Shown: positions 22,344 to 35,304, counted from the stretch's first letter. The stretch: DNA of 64,000 nucleotides from Diadema setosum (GCA_033980235.1 CM067064.1:2406501-2470500), one strand, 5' to 3'. Numbers and translations: made by a program. Notes: generated from the sequence alone by a model not told the origin.

Positions 22344-23050
22344 TTGCTTTCTTCTCTTCTTTGTCTTCTTCTCTTCTTCTTGTTAAATATGCGCTCCTTC
22401 GTCTTCATTTTCGCGACAACGACAACGTCCTCCTCATCATCATCAGTTTTGCTGTTTTGGCAAACATTTTCCAGCGTATCGGCTACGTTCGATTTTAGAG
22501 CGGCGAGAGCGGAAGACATGCGTAATTGAGTCTGGGAAAGCGTAGGAACAGCGTAACTAAAGCGACCAACAGCGTTATCGAAGCAGGAATGAAGCGTCGT
22601 AGGAACAGGCCTTGATTTTATACGAGAGTAGAGAACTTAGTGAGAGCGTCATTAAAGCGGGAAGGTCGTTCTTTGATCAAGAAAGCGGCGCAGCAGCGGG
22701 ACCACGTCGGTGTCTAGTTTAGACTATTCCCGTTCTTGTGCCGCTGTTACTACGGTCAGAAAAACCTGGAATTGTTACGCTCATCCCGGGGTATTTACAC
22801 TGTCACTGCTCTCTCCCCGTTTGAGCTACGATTCAAAATAGGTCAATCTTGATGGGGAGATGGGGAAGAAATTTTGAACAAGTTCAAAATTTCTTCCCGA
22901 TCTGTAAAATTGCCAGATCCAACCCCATCACCCAAACGCTGCTGCTAGATGCTCCCGGTCCCCGTACACTTGTGCCGCCCTCTCCCGATCTGACAGATTG
23001 AATAGATCGGGATGCAGATCTTGATAGTGGAATCACATGTGGGGACACTT
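22344..23050. other. Central segment between inverted arrays
   Basis: This is unique-looking sequence with a TCTTC-rich start, a stretch with repeated 'agcg' words (22540-22700) and a perfect palindrome at 22863-22898. I see no convincing gene. The short ORFs overlapping 22304-22529 lie in low-complexity TCTTC sequence. Confidence 0.5.
22863..22898. repeat. Perfect 17-bp-arm palindrome
   Basis: 'Gggaagaaattttgaac', a 2-nt AA spacer, then its exact reverse complement. All 17 pairs match. It lies in the centre of the foldback-like element. Confidence 0.9.
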
Positions 23051-24955
23051 TAGGAACACTCCGTGGGCCCCCGTACAGCTATAACTGGTTTCGGTGTTTT
23101 TGATACCTCGTTGAGCACTACTTCCATTGAAAAAGAAATTATAGCCGTGATTCTTTTCACTTAGAATAAAATAATACTGGAGCACTTTCCAGCTATACTG
23201 GCTGGGGGCCCCTTAAAGAATAAAAATAACTGGATGGGTTTGTGTTTTAGGTATACCTCAGCTGTTAATTCCACTGCCAAGGAAAATAGGCATACATGAC
23301 TCTTTTCACCTAAAAACATTTAATTCATATAGGGTGGGAATACCTTGGGGCTATACCTGTCAAGGGCCCTGCATCTGGGCCAATTTCGCACCTCTTTTAA
23401 TCCAATTCTTTAGTGCTGAATTAAATTTAGCAAAAATTTAGCCTAGATGACAAGGTAGTTAAATGTCATGATATCTTCATTCAAATTCATTTTGAAACAT
23501 TCACATTACCTCTAACCTTATTTTAAATAACACTTTTTCAACTGAAATTCATATATATAACAAACACAATTCCACTATCCGTTCATTCATAAATTCATAA
23601 TGATATAGTCACGTGATTACGTATATGCTGCGCTCGTTCATTCAAATTTATTTCTCAGTGGGCATCTAATTTAACATGTTCTGCGGTCAGTTAAACAGAT
23701 ATGTTCATGCTTGACCTCTTTCCTTAATTTCTTTCATCGAAGTTATTGTTTTGTGTTAAAGCATCATAACATTTCATGTTTTCGTATTCGTTTAAGAGAC
23801 TTTGACAACAGTTTTTTTTTTTTTACGTGCTTATTGAATCCGAAGAAGTAAGAAGCCACAAATTATCTGGCCGTTACGAGCGCTTTATTACGAGCGGTCA
23901 GCCAGTTCCAGGAAGTCAAGGTTATGATCCTCATTTTTTTTAAAATAATTCTTTCTATGTCTTCTAGAGATGTACGTCTGTATCTATTGTGCTGTCATGA
24001 CTATAAAAAATGAAGTTAATCTGCATTACTGGTACACGTATAGGCCTATAATGACATGTATGAAAGAGAAGGAGCGTTCTCAATAACAACCAAATCCAGT
24101 TATACTAGATAAAAAAGTGTGATACTTTTACTGCTTTATAACAGTATTTTATAGATGAAACAAAAACACATATAGAAAGACACGTTAAAATGTTCTCATC
24201 TTTAAAAAAAGAAATAGCATGATGTAAATTTGAATGAACACGTTTGGAATTTGACTGTCTTTCGCGAAATTTAATGACTGAAATACCCTTTTCGGCAAGT
24301 CAAGGCGAATTTGAATGAACGTATAGGTACCAGCCAATTTGAATACCCATTTTACGAATTCGAACCTTCTATCAAGGCTTAATGAACCGACAAAAGTGCG
24401 AAATTGACTGGGAAAACCTAACTGGCTTTGATGTTTTGGGTATCTATGATGTAAACTAAGGCCTACTTCGATTGTAAAAGAAAAACAACTATGACTCTTT
24501 TCAGCTAAATGATGTCATAATAATTATGTGGGGGAGGGGCACTTTATGGCTACTGTACCGGGCCCAGTACAGGATGAAATGACGGGTTTTCGTAATATGG
24601 TCATCTCGGTTGTGCACTATAAAGAAGTATGCTTCCTTTGCAAATTTCTTGGGTGTTTTGCTACTGTAACCTATAGGACCCCGTATACAGGATAAGATGA
24701 CTTGCTTTTGGTGTTTGTGATATCTCTGCTCAGTAGGCCCTGATATTTACATTACAAAAGAATTTGTAAGACCATTTTCAGCTGATTCACAGTACATGTA
24801 TAATGGATAGGACACTGTGGGGCTACTGTCTGGGGCTCCGTACATCATAAAATAACTGGAATTGGTGTGTTGGATATCTCTGATGGGTACTACTTCCATT
24901 GCAAAAAAAAAAAAAAAAATAGCCGTGGCCCTTTTCAGCTGAATGAAACTAATGT

Positions 24956-24986
<31 letters not shown>

Positions 24987-25110
24987 GGGGGGGGGGGAGG
25001 GGGCACTTTGGGGCTACTGTCTGGGGCCCCGTACAGGATGAAATAGCTGGCATTGGTGCTTTGGATATCTCTGATGGGTACTACTTCCATTGCAAAAGAA
25101 ATTAGATATT
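23050..25110 (-). repeat. Right array, inverted copies of the same repeat
   Basis: Copies of the 21225-22340 repeat lie in reverse orientation. The last one (about 25000-25100, 'gggctactgtctggggcccc', 'gatgggtactacttccattg') is the least diverged. A (TG)n/poly-G tract at 24951-25008 mirrors the poly-C/(CA)n of the left array. The array is interrupted by the element at 23383-24405. Copies near that element are more diverged. Confidence 0.8.
23383..24405. mobile_element. Palindromic element nested in the right array
   Basis: The ends are imperfect inverted repeats ('ccaatttcgcac' at 23391 and 'gtgcgaaattgac' at 24395). Internally 'ttcattcaaat' and 'atttgaatgaac' recur in opposite orientations. 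It is about 1 kb, non-coding and AT-rich. This is probably a MITE; the ends are approximate. Confidence 0.5.
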
Positions 25111-27280
25111 CGCCAAGCTTGGCACGTACATAAAAGATGTAGCGTAGCGTATTTATCTAGTGATTTGTTTAAATGAGCACTGCCCCAACCCATAAGAAGG
25201 GAGGAGATGGAGCCCCCCCCCCCCCCCCCCCCACCATCTCCGCCCTTTGAACAAGACGAGGGGAGTGGGGTCGTTCGCGTGGAATTCAGAATTCTCTGGG
25301 CAAACCCTACATATATGAAAATAGGAATACATACTTGAAGAATTTATTTTTTTTTACAGTCAAGAGTAATTCGTCGCTGTCACCACGAACTGGCATTTTA
25401 TCGCTCTAGCGCACGAACGTTGATTTCGAGTAAATCGCGTTTAAAGTTTTCATGTTTTTAAACTTTATGTTTGAATGCGTTAATGGAATAAGATTACACT
25501 GAATTTGATATGTAGTCAATCTACATGACTCAGGCTTTCTATTGGAGTATTCTTTTATGATCAATCATCAAGAATTTCGTCACAATTAGCTTCCATACAA
25601 AAATGTCAGTTCGTGGTGACTAAAGAAATCGTTTTCCCGCTGTGCGCAGTCACCACGAAGTGACATATTCAGTGTTGTGTATACGCATTGTCAATGGAGT
25701 ATCCAGCACAAATCATAAGAAATCGGGCAATCGTTTGTTTGTTCATATTTCTATACTTGAACTTATTGAAAATATTTCACTATTAATGAATGAGCATAAA
25801 CAGCACACAAACTTTCTATAGATGTGAATCGTGCTGAAATATCAGTTCTCAGTATACGCCAATATGGGCTCCCAAACAAAAATGTCATTTTGTGAAAACT
25901 TCACTACACACATTGACACAGTCCGAAGTTTTGACAAAGAGACATATACAATGCGCATTCTCACATTATAACACAGGGTGTACACAGACATTATGGGTAC
26001 ACACAGACAAACACACACTCACAACCCCCCCCCCCCCACACACACACACACACACACAACACACATACACACCCACAGAAGCTCACACAGCTAATAAGCA
26101 GAATGACATATTCAGCCATCTCGACTAAAACAAAACAAAAAACCCCGTGATTTTTCGGTGATCTTCGGGTGCTCACCATCTCCCCCCCCCCACGCGTCAT
26201 ACTATGAAAAAAAAAAGCAAAACAAAACAAAAACAAACAAACCAAAAAGGTTTGGGGGAGGAGTCGAGGCACCAAAAATGGTCAAAAATGGTCTGAAAAA
26301 TAAAAACAAATTTGGGTCGGGCCTGGACACAATAAAGAAATGTGTAACACATTTACATGTGAGCGAAACACTCTTCTGGTACAATACAACCATATGAGAA
26401 TGCTGATCATCATTCCAAAGGTAAACAAGTATGCAAATTATTGAAAAAAATTTATGCAATTTTTATCAACATCCAAATTGGTTGTATTTCATAACACTGG
26501 CTGTAGTATTTCCTTAAAAGAATTCAACAGCATATGTTCGCTTTATTGTTGAATATTTCTAAGATTTGATTAAAGAGATGAATGTGATTGGTTAGCTGTA
26601 CCAAGTTTTTAAAAAGGAAAAAAAGATCAGTTTCTGAAACCGAAGTATTAAACGGATGGTATCACTATATCAAATGGAATTTACGAATAACTATCTCCAT
26701 ATCTACAAACCATCCCCATGAGGTTTCATCAAACTCCAACAACCATATACCGCAGAAGTATGATGAAATTCGTTGCTTTCACTTCTTGAAGCACCTAACA
26801 AACTTTTTGAAGTGAAAGTTTCGGGGCTCCATATTTACACAGCACCAGGGACAGTGAAAGCATACTAGAGCTACACATCTAACAAATTTGAGAGACTACA
26901 AAAATATAGTAAACAATGCTCTTACGACTATAAACAGCATATCACCTGTTACACACTCCATAGACTCCGGCACATAGAATTGGGAAATGTTTCATGCTGA
27001 GCTCACATCACGATTATTATGAAATAAAATGGATATTTTAATACATAATTGTTCAGCTTTTTGAATGGAAGAGTGAGTCGTTGTCAGGAGCATTGCTACT
27101 TTCATCAGGAGAAAAGTCTGTCTCACCCCACACAACTGTTAGAAGTGCCTAGTTACTCCCACTGAAACAGATTTGACCTCATAAGTAGGCACCTATTTTC
27201 ACTCAAAATGCACAAAACAACATCAGGTAAATTTAATTTTGTGCTTGCACTGTAAAATTGACACATTTTTGTGTTTGGAG
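25111..27280. other. Gene-free stretch
   Basis: It contains a poly-C run flanked by short inverted repeats (25198-25250), a 32-bp inverted-repeat partner (25368-25399), two 'gtcaccacga' motifs (25600-25665), a C-run/(CA)n tract (26026-26060) and AT-rich sequence. No ORF with recognisable homology is seen. Confidence 0.6.
25368..25399. repeat. 32-bp inverted repeat partner (left)
   Basis: This 32-bp sequence, containing GTCACCACGAACTGGCATTT, is exactly complementary to 39406-39437, about 14 kb away. Related partial copies lie at 25600-25620 and 25649-25666. Confidence 0.85.
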
Positions 27281-27286
27281 AGTGGC

Positions 27287-28430
27287 CAGTGGCGTATCTA
27301 GGGGGGGGGGGGGGGGGGGGGCAAGGGGGGGGGGCACGTGCCCCGCGGCCGTGATTTGGCAAAACAACGTATCTGAACTGTTTTGTGGTTTTTCAGGTTT
27401 TTGGCTTTTCAGATACATTAAGCCATTTCTGATCATCTGTCAAAATTTCAGCTCTCAAAGTGATATTGATTTTTAGAAAAATGCATTTAAATTTCAGCAA
27501 TTTTTCAAATTAGGTCCAAATAATTTGGCAAAACAACGTAACTTACTTACGTTGTTCTGCCAAAACAGTTTCTGTCCCAGATCTCATTTGAGCTTCCGGT
27601 TGTTCTGGCAGAATAACGCATCTTCGTTGTGTGACATGGCAAAACAACGTAACTGCAGCACGTAAAACTAGCATGCAGCTGCGTGTCTGCTGTGCGCTGC
27701 ACTCCACGACTCTGTGTAAGACACACGGTCTACGTGGCTAGCCTGGGCCGGCTCTGCGCGCAGATCCATTTCACGGCCGTGATTTGGCAAAACAACGTAT
27801 CTGCGTTTTGGTACTTTCGAGATATTCGTGATTTTAGATTTTGAAGCTACAAAGTACTAGAATTGTTCCCATATCTCTCCAGTCGAATAATTTTCCAAGA
27901 CACTTTTTTAAAAATATGGCTTATATCATTCTTCTAGTATCTAGCTAAAATTTAAGTCAAAAAGAGATTTTTTTGTTCAAAATATAAAAGATATTTTGGA
28001 GATACGTTGTTTTGCCAAAACACCCAAACTTCGGATCACGTGCGTGATTAGGCAAAACAACGCAAGTTGTTCTGCGCACCACGGCAGTAGCATGGCAGAA
28101 CAACGTATCTGCAGCGTGCAGCGTAGATACGTTGTTTTGCCAAAACACCCAAACTTCGGATCACGTGCGTGATTAGGCAAAACAACGCAAGTTGTTCTGC
28201 GCACCACGGCAGTAGCATGGCAGAACAACGTATCTGCAGCGTGCAGCGTAGATACGTTGTTTTGCCAAAACACCCAAACTTCGGATCACGTGCGTGATTA
28301 GGCAAAACAACGCAAGTTGTTCTGCACACGTCCACGGCAGTAGCATGGCAGAACAACGTATCTTACCTCACACTGAGCAGTAGCAAGGCAGAACAACGTA
28401 TCTGCAGCGTGCAACGTGAAAAATAAGCCT
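27287..28430. repeat. AACAACGTA palindrome-rich tandem repeat
   Basis: It starts with CAGTGGCGTATCTAGGG and a poly-G run. The core 'tggcaaaacaacgta' or its complement then recurs more than ten times in both orientations. At 28003-28350 it forms about three tandem copies of a 123-bp unit that runs from a GATACGTTGTTTTGCC arm to a GCAGAACAACGTATC arm. Overlapping frames that look open here are a by-product of the repeat. Confidence 0.8.
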
Positions 28431-31400
28431 TATCATTAAGATCGACAGTGCAGTGCAACAACATGATGTCAATCTACAGCCAAGATAGATCTAGCACATT
28501 TTGAGATAAATTTCAGATAATTTATACGTAAAATACTTCCACTAAGGAGGCTGACAATCACTATTTTCCCCAGGACCCAACAACCATACAGACTAACACA
28601 CTCTAGATGATAGATCTAAAGTTAGGCCTAGTCTTACTTAATAGAATACCTACACTCTATTATACATGTAATGTTACGACGATCAGCCCACTCACGAAGT
28701 GAGCGGGAGGGTTTCGGGGCTATTGAAAGTGTAACTTAGTTAATTAAAATTAATTAAAATACAGTCGCTTGCAAAACTATTGATGCCGTTGAACATTTTC
28801 AAATCTTTTTTCTTTCTGAAAAGTTATCGAGTATGTACTAAATGTACTTAGTTGTTATCTGTCAATTACAGTAAATTTTGTTTGAACTTCATTTGCATAT
28901 ACAATATATAGTTATTGAAATGTCCATTCTTTTTTGTTATCATTAATTTGTTGATTTTTGTAATCCCTTGATGTAAGAGTGTTCATTCATTGTTACAAAT
29001 ACATATATTTGGATTAATATTGAAGACTAAAATACGAGTTTGGGTAAAGTCTGTGAAATGGATGTCATTACCTTTATTTCTGGCATTGATATGAACTTGA
29101 AATACAATAACTTTTAGAATATGACAATGCATGAGTGGCAACAAAAGTATATTACTGTATGAGAATTGACATGATATTAACAAAAAATAAAATGGGTATA
29201 AAAAGTTGTCTGGACATCTGTACATACACCTCGTTTCACAGACACAAACACGCATTTGAAATAATATGTGTGTTAACATTGGGACCCCTATTTCAATTTA
29301 TATTTTTTATTTGGCTTATTTTAACGGTTTTCATTGAGATGAAAGAATTCAAAGAGAAAGAATGATATTGCGTACTTTGTTATTTTGTTAAAAGTTCTTG
29401 ATATTTGGTTGATTGAATGAATTGTATACGTAAGGCTAACACCTCTAACGATAATATGCCTCAAGTCTTTGAACAACAACAATGATAAAAATGATATATC
29501 AGGTAATTATGGATCCAGGTTTTAATGTTTTTAGGTGTACCTTGACCACACACACACACACACACGCACACACACAAACTAACAAAAAGTACAAAAAAGT
29601 ACAAAAAACACAAAACACACACAAAAACACAGAATTGTTAGAGGTGCAAACATTTTCTCAGTAGAATAACTTTGAGAAAGACATGACAGAAATGTAGACG
29701 CAGACACTGATTTACATCTGTTGAATATTTATAAGAAAAAATTGTGTACATCTGTTTCTCAAGACAACAGCATTTACAGAAATCATTCGCTTATTTTCAA
29801 GTCTTAAGAATATGGAATAGATATCTACGATTTCTTCTTACAATTTAAGAGAGAGTTTGATATGTCATTATGCTTTTATCACAATGAAAGCAAATCAACG
29901 GTAACCAAACATTATCATGATGGTAAAAAATTAAAAAGATGTCATTTAATTCCTGAGTAAAGGAGCTTACATGAGTATCACAGGTGAACAAAACACTGGG
30001 AACAACATTTTCAATTTCAATAGAGCAGAACATGATTGTTGTTTTTTCTAGAGATTATTTATATTATTCCATATCAGACCTTCGCACCCAGTCTTACCTT
30101 GGAAGATAAGAACATCTACAAATTACAAATTATAACACACAAAACATTTCTAATCCTTACTGTTGTTGGAAGTTCTAGTGTAGTAAGAAGTAAATACTTG
30201 GGTAAAAAACAATTATTAGGCAGGTGAAAAGAAGGGGAAAATTGCAACAGAATTCATCTTAAAACACACTTGCATAAATGTCCTATCATACAAGCGATTT
30301 GCTGTGCTGCAATAAATCTGCATTGTCTGAGAGCTCCCGGAGGGATTAGGCGCGAAATATATTAAAATTATGCCCGCAGTAATGTTACTGTTTCCCTGGT
30401 CCTCTGTAATATGTTGACATGATCCAATCGACATGATATTGATTTTGAGGGCAAGCATTTACAACAGTATTTGATATGAACAAGTGATAGTTTTACCTAA
30501 AGTTGATAGTCATAATTTCAAAGGGCAATAAGCCCTCATCATATTTTTTATCGAAATAGAAATCTTCAGTTTCATATCAATATTCAAAAAAAAAATCTTT
30601 CTTGTGCCTTCATAACGTGAGTATAGTCATTAACACTTCACAGTTGAGTTTTGCGAGTTCTTAATTTAACTGTGAAAGATTTGCCTGATCCTATATAAAC
30701 AATCCAAGTGTTATCATTTTTCTTCTAGAGTTGACTGATCTACTATACAATCCACTCCATCTTTCATGTCATTCTGGCGGGCGTGCACAGCTGTTCTGAA
30801 ATGTGTAGTTGCTCTTTCCTCTGCTTTCGAACTGCTCAGCAGACCACTGCAGGAAAATGTAAAAGAAACGAAAGAGAATAATTAACACAAAATAAGACAC
30901 TTTGTTACTTCCATACAGAACAGCAAGTAAATTTCAACTCTGCTTTAGCTATGTTAAATTTTTCATTTCACATGGTTATGTGTAACAAATCCTCTCTCAG
31001 ATACCCCCCCCCCCCAAAAAAAAAAAAAAAACCTAGGAAAATGAGAATGCGTAAATATTCAAATACTCTCAGAACATTTATTATTAGACATCATACAATA
31101 CCCCTTGAGGATGTTCAAGTCTGTGTGTTTGTTTTTGAGAGAAAATGGTGACTATTTCATCAGTTTTTATTATCTTTTTTGTTCTTTTTCATCGTTAAGG
31201 AATAAACTGTGAAATGTGGTACTCTCCAATTATCATAGAGTCATCATCATGGATTCTGACGTCTTCTTTTTTTTTTAAAGTTTTCCAAATGCCGGCTTGT
31301 GTGGTCAATGATGGTGACAAAGATTTGAATCATTTCTTCTCCTTTTTTTTTTGGGGGGGGGGTATGAATTAATAAGTGATTATTCAGCTTATACCTTTTA

Positions 31401-32980
31401 TTGAACTTGATACTCTACATTCCTTTTCTGTGCTGGTCCACACTGGCGGTTATTGTGGACACTGAAAAGAGAGACAAGCAAATATGTATTTCAACACGAA
31501 CGTTTCACATTATCAAAAGCAGACGCCTGGGTCTGAATATTTGAACTTTCCATTTTATTTAAAACCACCTTACTTAAGAATAAATATCTGAATTCCGTAA
31601 GATTTTGCCCTCAACATTTTTATGGGGGGGGGGGGGGGTGGAACGTATAGCATCTATAGGATCTACCATGGCTGCAATGCATTATATTGATACTATCGAA
31701 ATGAAAAATTAAATCAACCAAAACTTTAAATTATGATTTTGAATAATATCTACAGTTAACTAAAATTGCAAAAGAAAAAAAGAAAGGAAATCAGGCCTCC
31801 ACAGTTAGCAGGTATACAGTACCATTAAATTTGACTTTAATTATGGGACTAATTTTAAGTGGGTAAAATTCCCGTATGTTTGAAAACACCACAATCACAT
31901 TCTTAATCCTTTAAAGAAATAACAAACAGGATCTAAGAGACAAAGATACCTTTGTTGAACCAAAGTTGAAGACTAAACATTATGTTTTGTCCTTATTTTA
32001 TGCCAAACTAATGATGTTGACGTAATTATTAGAACATATCGTCTGCCATCAGTTTACCTTGCCAATGAAAATGGAATTCATCACTATCAAGCTTTACTGT
32101 CATTTGTTTGTAGTCGAGTCTACTGTCTACTATAGTATAAAGCTGTTACTTATTTTTTTAGACATTTAGACGAAAACTGAATTTTAGGTAGAAGACGTCA
32201 AGTCGAATGATGTCAATGATCATAACAGTATATTCGGTTACACTTAAATGAATTGCGCAAAGATAGACGCCCTTAATCTCTTAATTATAACTGTCAGTGT
32301 TGATCTACTGGACCACAAGTAGTAGTAGAAGTTTACTAGAACCACAACCACACCATCGTATACCACGCCATACTATTATATAGGCCAAACGTTACTAACG
32401 TTTAAATGGGCTATGTTTTGCCAAGCCCACCCAAAGGCAAGGCTGTCATACTCAGATAGCTCTTAGCTTGCTCTATACTTTCTTAACTTGCTGAGTTTCT
32501 GTATCTCTTTTTCTAACCATCGTTTTCTTAAATCTTAGTGAAATCTATTATGATATACTGAAAGCACTGAACCCTATACTGGCGAAGCGCACTTATCAGT
32601 CGCAGTGCTAGCTTGCAGGGATGCTAGCTGCAAGCAGTTATGAGGGATTCGACCAAAGATCGCAGTCACGCTTTGCTGCATTGTGAACCATGAAGTCATG
32701 CCCGCCGTTCTGTTTTGCAGTGGAATAGATATCCTCCTGACCAGTTAATATCACTACCACAAAGAAAATCAGCAGTAACGCCGGTAAGTTTTATTTTGTG
32801 TCAGGTCTAAGTTTGATCTAGTCTATTCCACTGTACACAGCCCAGTCGCTGTAGCCGAAGGTAATTTGCACAGCGTACTAACAGCGTCTGGTCGGGCTAG
32901 ATCTAGTCCAACCAGACGCCGTGCGAAGTAGGCCTACGGAGATTGGGCTGTAGGACCTACAGGCCCCCTACTCAGTCAAG
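28431..32980. other. Gene-free AT-rich stretch
   Basis: A possible Tc1-like terminus occurs at 28762 (CAGTCGCTTGCAAAACTATT), with no matching second end found. Also present are a (CA)n tract (29550-29580), poly-C/A (31005-31030), poly-G (31352-31363 and 31626-31638) and a short palindrome near 32880-32925 (GTCTGGT and ACCAGAC). I see no gene. Confidence 0.55.
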
Positions 32981-32984
32981 TTTC

Positions 32985-34388
32985 ATCGATGTACATTGGC
33001 AATAGCCGGGCGCCACTCCTTGGGGGCGCAAAAAAACAAAAAAAAAAACGAAGAAGAAGAAAAAAAGACAAAAAAAAAAACGAAGAAGAAGAAAAAAGAA
33101 GAAGAAGAAGAAAAAAAAAATATCTCGCCCGGAAGGGGGAGGGAGAGTGGTGGGGGGGGGGGGGGAGGGGCAGAAAACCAAATCAAATAAGATAAAAACA
33201 AAACATGATGATGACGCGGACAAAATGACAATGTTTATTGTGTTCACACAAAAATTATTTTATGTTCTGTGAGCTGAAATACAAAAATTTTCGGCTCGCT
33301 CGCTGCGCTCGCTCGGCAAAATTTGTATAAAAAAGAAGGTAAGAACAAAACGTGGTGATGACAAAATGGCAGTGTCTATTGTGTTCACACATGTCATTTA
33401 GCAGGCAAAATGTTTCACGGAGCAGCGGCTGCAATTTCATTCGTTCTGAAGCGATCGCCCATTGGATCAAAAGAGGGCGTCAACGGTTTCCATTTGTATA
33501 AAAAAGAGAAGAAGATAAGAACAAAACGTGACGATGACGCGGACAAAATGATAATGTCTATTGTGTACACTCATGTCATTTTATATCTATCTGGAAAAAT
33601 GTTACACGGAGCAGCGACTGTAATTTCATTCGGTTTGAAGCGATCGCCGATTGGATCAAAAGAGGACGCCATCGGTTTCGAACATACAGGGAAGGGGGGC
33701 GCAAGAAAAACATCAAAAAAGATTGAAAAAAAAAACGTAATGATGACGCAGAAATATACAAATTTCGGCTCACTCGCTCGTACTAATTTAGAGTATTTTT
33801 TCAAGTCCTCAGTTTGTTGGTATAAATCGTTATCTATGAGGTCGTCACTATAATTGTGAGATTTAATAAGCAAAAAATGACAAGAATTCCATGTTTTGCA
33901 AGCTGAAATACAAAAATTTTCGGCTCGCTTGCTGCGCTCTCTCGCCAAAATTTATAAAAAAAAATATAAGAACAATACGTGATGATGACGAGGACATTTA
34001 CAAATTTCAGCTCACTCGCGCGCACTAATTTAGAGTATTCTTTAAAGTCCTCAGTTTTTTGGTATAAATCGATATCTATAATGCTGTCACTATATCTTGA
34101 TTAGAATTGTAAGATTTGGTAAGCAAAAAATGACAAGAATTCCATGTTTTGTAAGCTGAAATACAAAAATTTTCGGCTCGCTCGCTGCGCTCGCTCGCCA
34201 AAATCTATCAAAATTCACTACATTTAAATCACCCTCAAAAAGATCCCTTTTTAAGTGCTTGAAAAAGCATCATGTAGACTTTGGTTAAAGTCCCTACCGG
34301 GATGGGGTTGGGGTTGAACACTTTTTCAGAATTAGGGGCGCAATATTCGTGCTTGCCCCGGGCGCCGTTTTCCCTAGATACGCCACTG
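32985..34388. repeat. GCTCGCTCGC-containing composite repeat
   Basis: The motif 'ttttcggctcgctcgctgcg' recurs at 33288, 33916 (variant) and 34170, each preceded by 'aagctgaaatacaaaaa' and followed by 'ccaaaat'. A GCGATCGCC block near 33451 and 33641 is also duplicated. The left part is purine-rich (GAA)n/A-run sequence with poly-G. It ends at CCCTAGATACGCCACTG (34372-34388), the exact complement of the sequence at 27287. Confidence 0.7.
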
Positions 34389-34439
34389 CTGGAGACGAGT
34401 ACTTTGCTCACACCTTTCCTTTTGTGATGAATTCTGAAA

Positions 34440-34784
34440 TCATGGAAAAGAACCAATGTTAATACAATGCAGGTGATTCATGATGGTTATACAATGGGAT
34501 AGGTCCATTTTAGTCAAGGGGCTTGTTTTATTCTTGTTTGCCTCCACCTCTATAGGGTGGTCTGCTGCTGCCCATCCCTTGGTTCCGCAACCCCTGCAAT
34601 CATGCAATTGCCTTACAAGGTACTTAGGGGTCACTGGGTGATCTTGCCATAGAGACAGGGTGAAGACATGGGGACTTGCTTGAGCACTCCTAAGACAGAA
34701 GATCCAAAGCCCAACCTTACCAGCAACCATCCACAGAGCTATCTGACAATTGGCATGCTGACATTGTTGCCTAAATGCAGCCAT
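34440..34784 (-). pseudogene. Fragment similar to 35305-35525, inverted
   Basis: The minus-strand frame contains 'SPHVFTLSLWQDH' and '..HDCRGCG'. These parallel 'NFHVFILFLWQMI' and 'NIIRCGCN' on the plus strand at 35305-35529. Both look like remnants of a cysteine-rich module (xLLxxIxCxC) known from many invertebrate transposon-associated proteins. The assignment is tentative. Confidence 0.3.
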
Positions 34785-34785
34785 A

Positions 34786-35170
34786 ATTTGATTTGATTTG
34801 ATTTGATTTATTCACAAAATGCATATACATACATTATTCACAAATATGTACATAGTTTGTACATGAAACATGTTATTATACATTTTGTGTGGATCGTCAT
34901 AAGCTATGAAAAGCTTGACTGGGACGTCCAGTATGGATAAGGTGCACATAATGTACATAAACATCATACAATAAAAATGTATTATACGCATTCAATTGAT
35001 TCATAGATAGGGAAATGAGAGAAGGAGAGAGAAAGAAAGAAAAAAAAAGGAGAGGAAGAAAGAAGGAGAGGGATACTCTACATCATGGTGGTTAAAGGTA
35101 TACAAGATTTACAATTCTGGTAACAACTAACATAGGTGAAAGGCTTCACTGTTCTCGAGGTATATGGATT
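34786..35170 (-). mobile_element. LINE 3' end with (AAATC)n tail
   Basis: On the minus strand this ends in AATAAATCAAATCAAATC. The preceding sequence resembles the 3' UTR style of the LINE end at 36329. No coding part is left. Confidence 0.5.
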
Positions 35171-35304
35171 TTACCGCCAGTTTTCTCGGAGTGAATGTAT
35201 CTGCATATGATGTCAAGGGAGCCTTTGAGATCTGTAAGGTGCTGCCTCATTCTCATCAATGCCTCTGAAATCCCACAAGCCAACCTAGATTTCCCTCCCA
35301 TCAC

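Noticed and set aside
27957..28356. Three overlapping 63-102 codon frames in the AACAACGTA repeat
   Set aside because: They restate the tandem repeat, overlap one another and have no start context or homology.
28762..28815. Tc1/mariner element starting at 28762
   Set aside because: Only one terminus-like sequence was seen; no inverted partner or transposase was found, so I kept it as a note in the gene-free stretch.
32972..33247. Phe/Ser-rich or Lys/Glu-rich ORFs at 33.0-33.2 kb
   Set aside because: They lie in (GAA)n/A-rich simple sequence and are open on both strands.
33410..33948. ORFs of 125-147 codons in the GCTCGCTCGC repeat
   Set aside because: They are opposite-strand overlaps within a tandemly repeated non-coding element.
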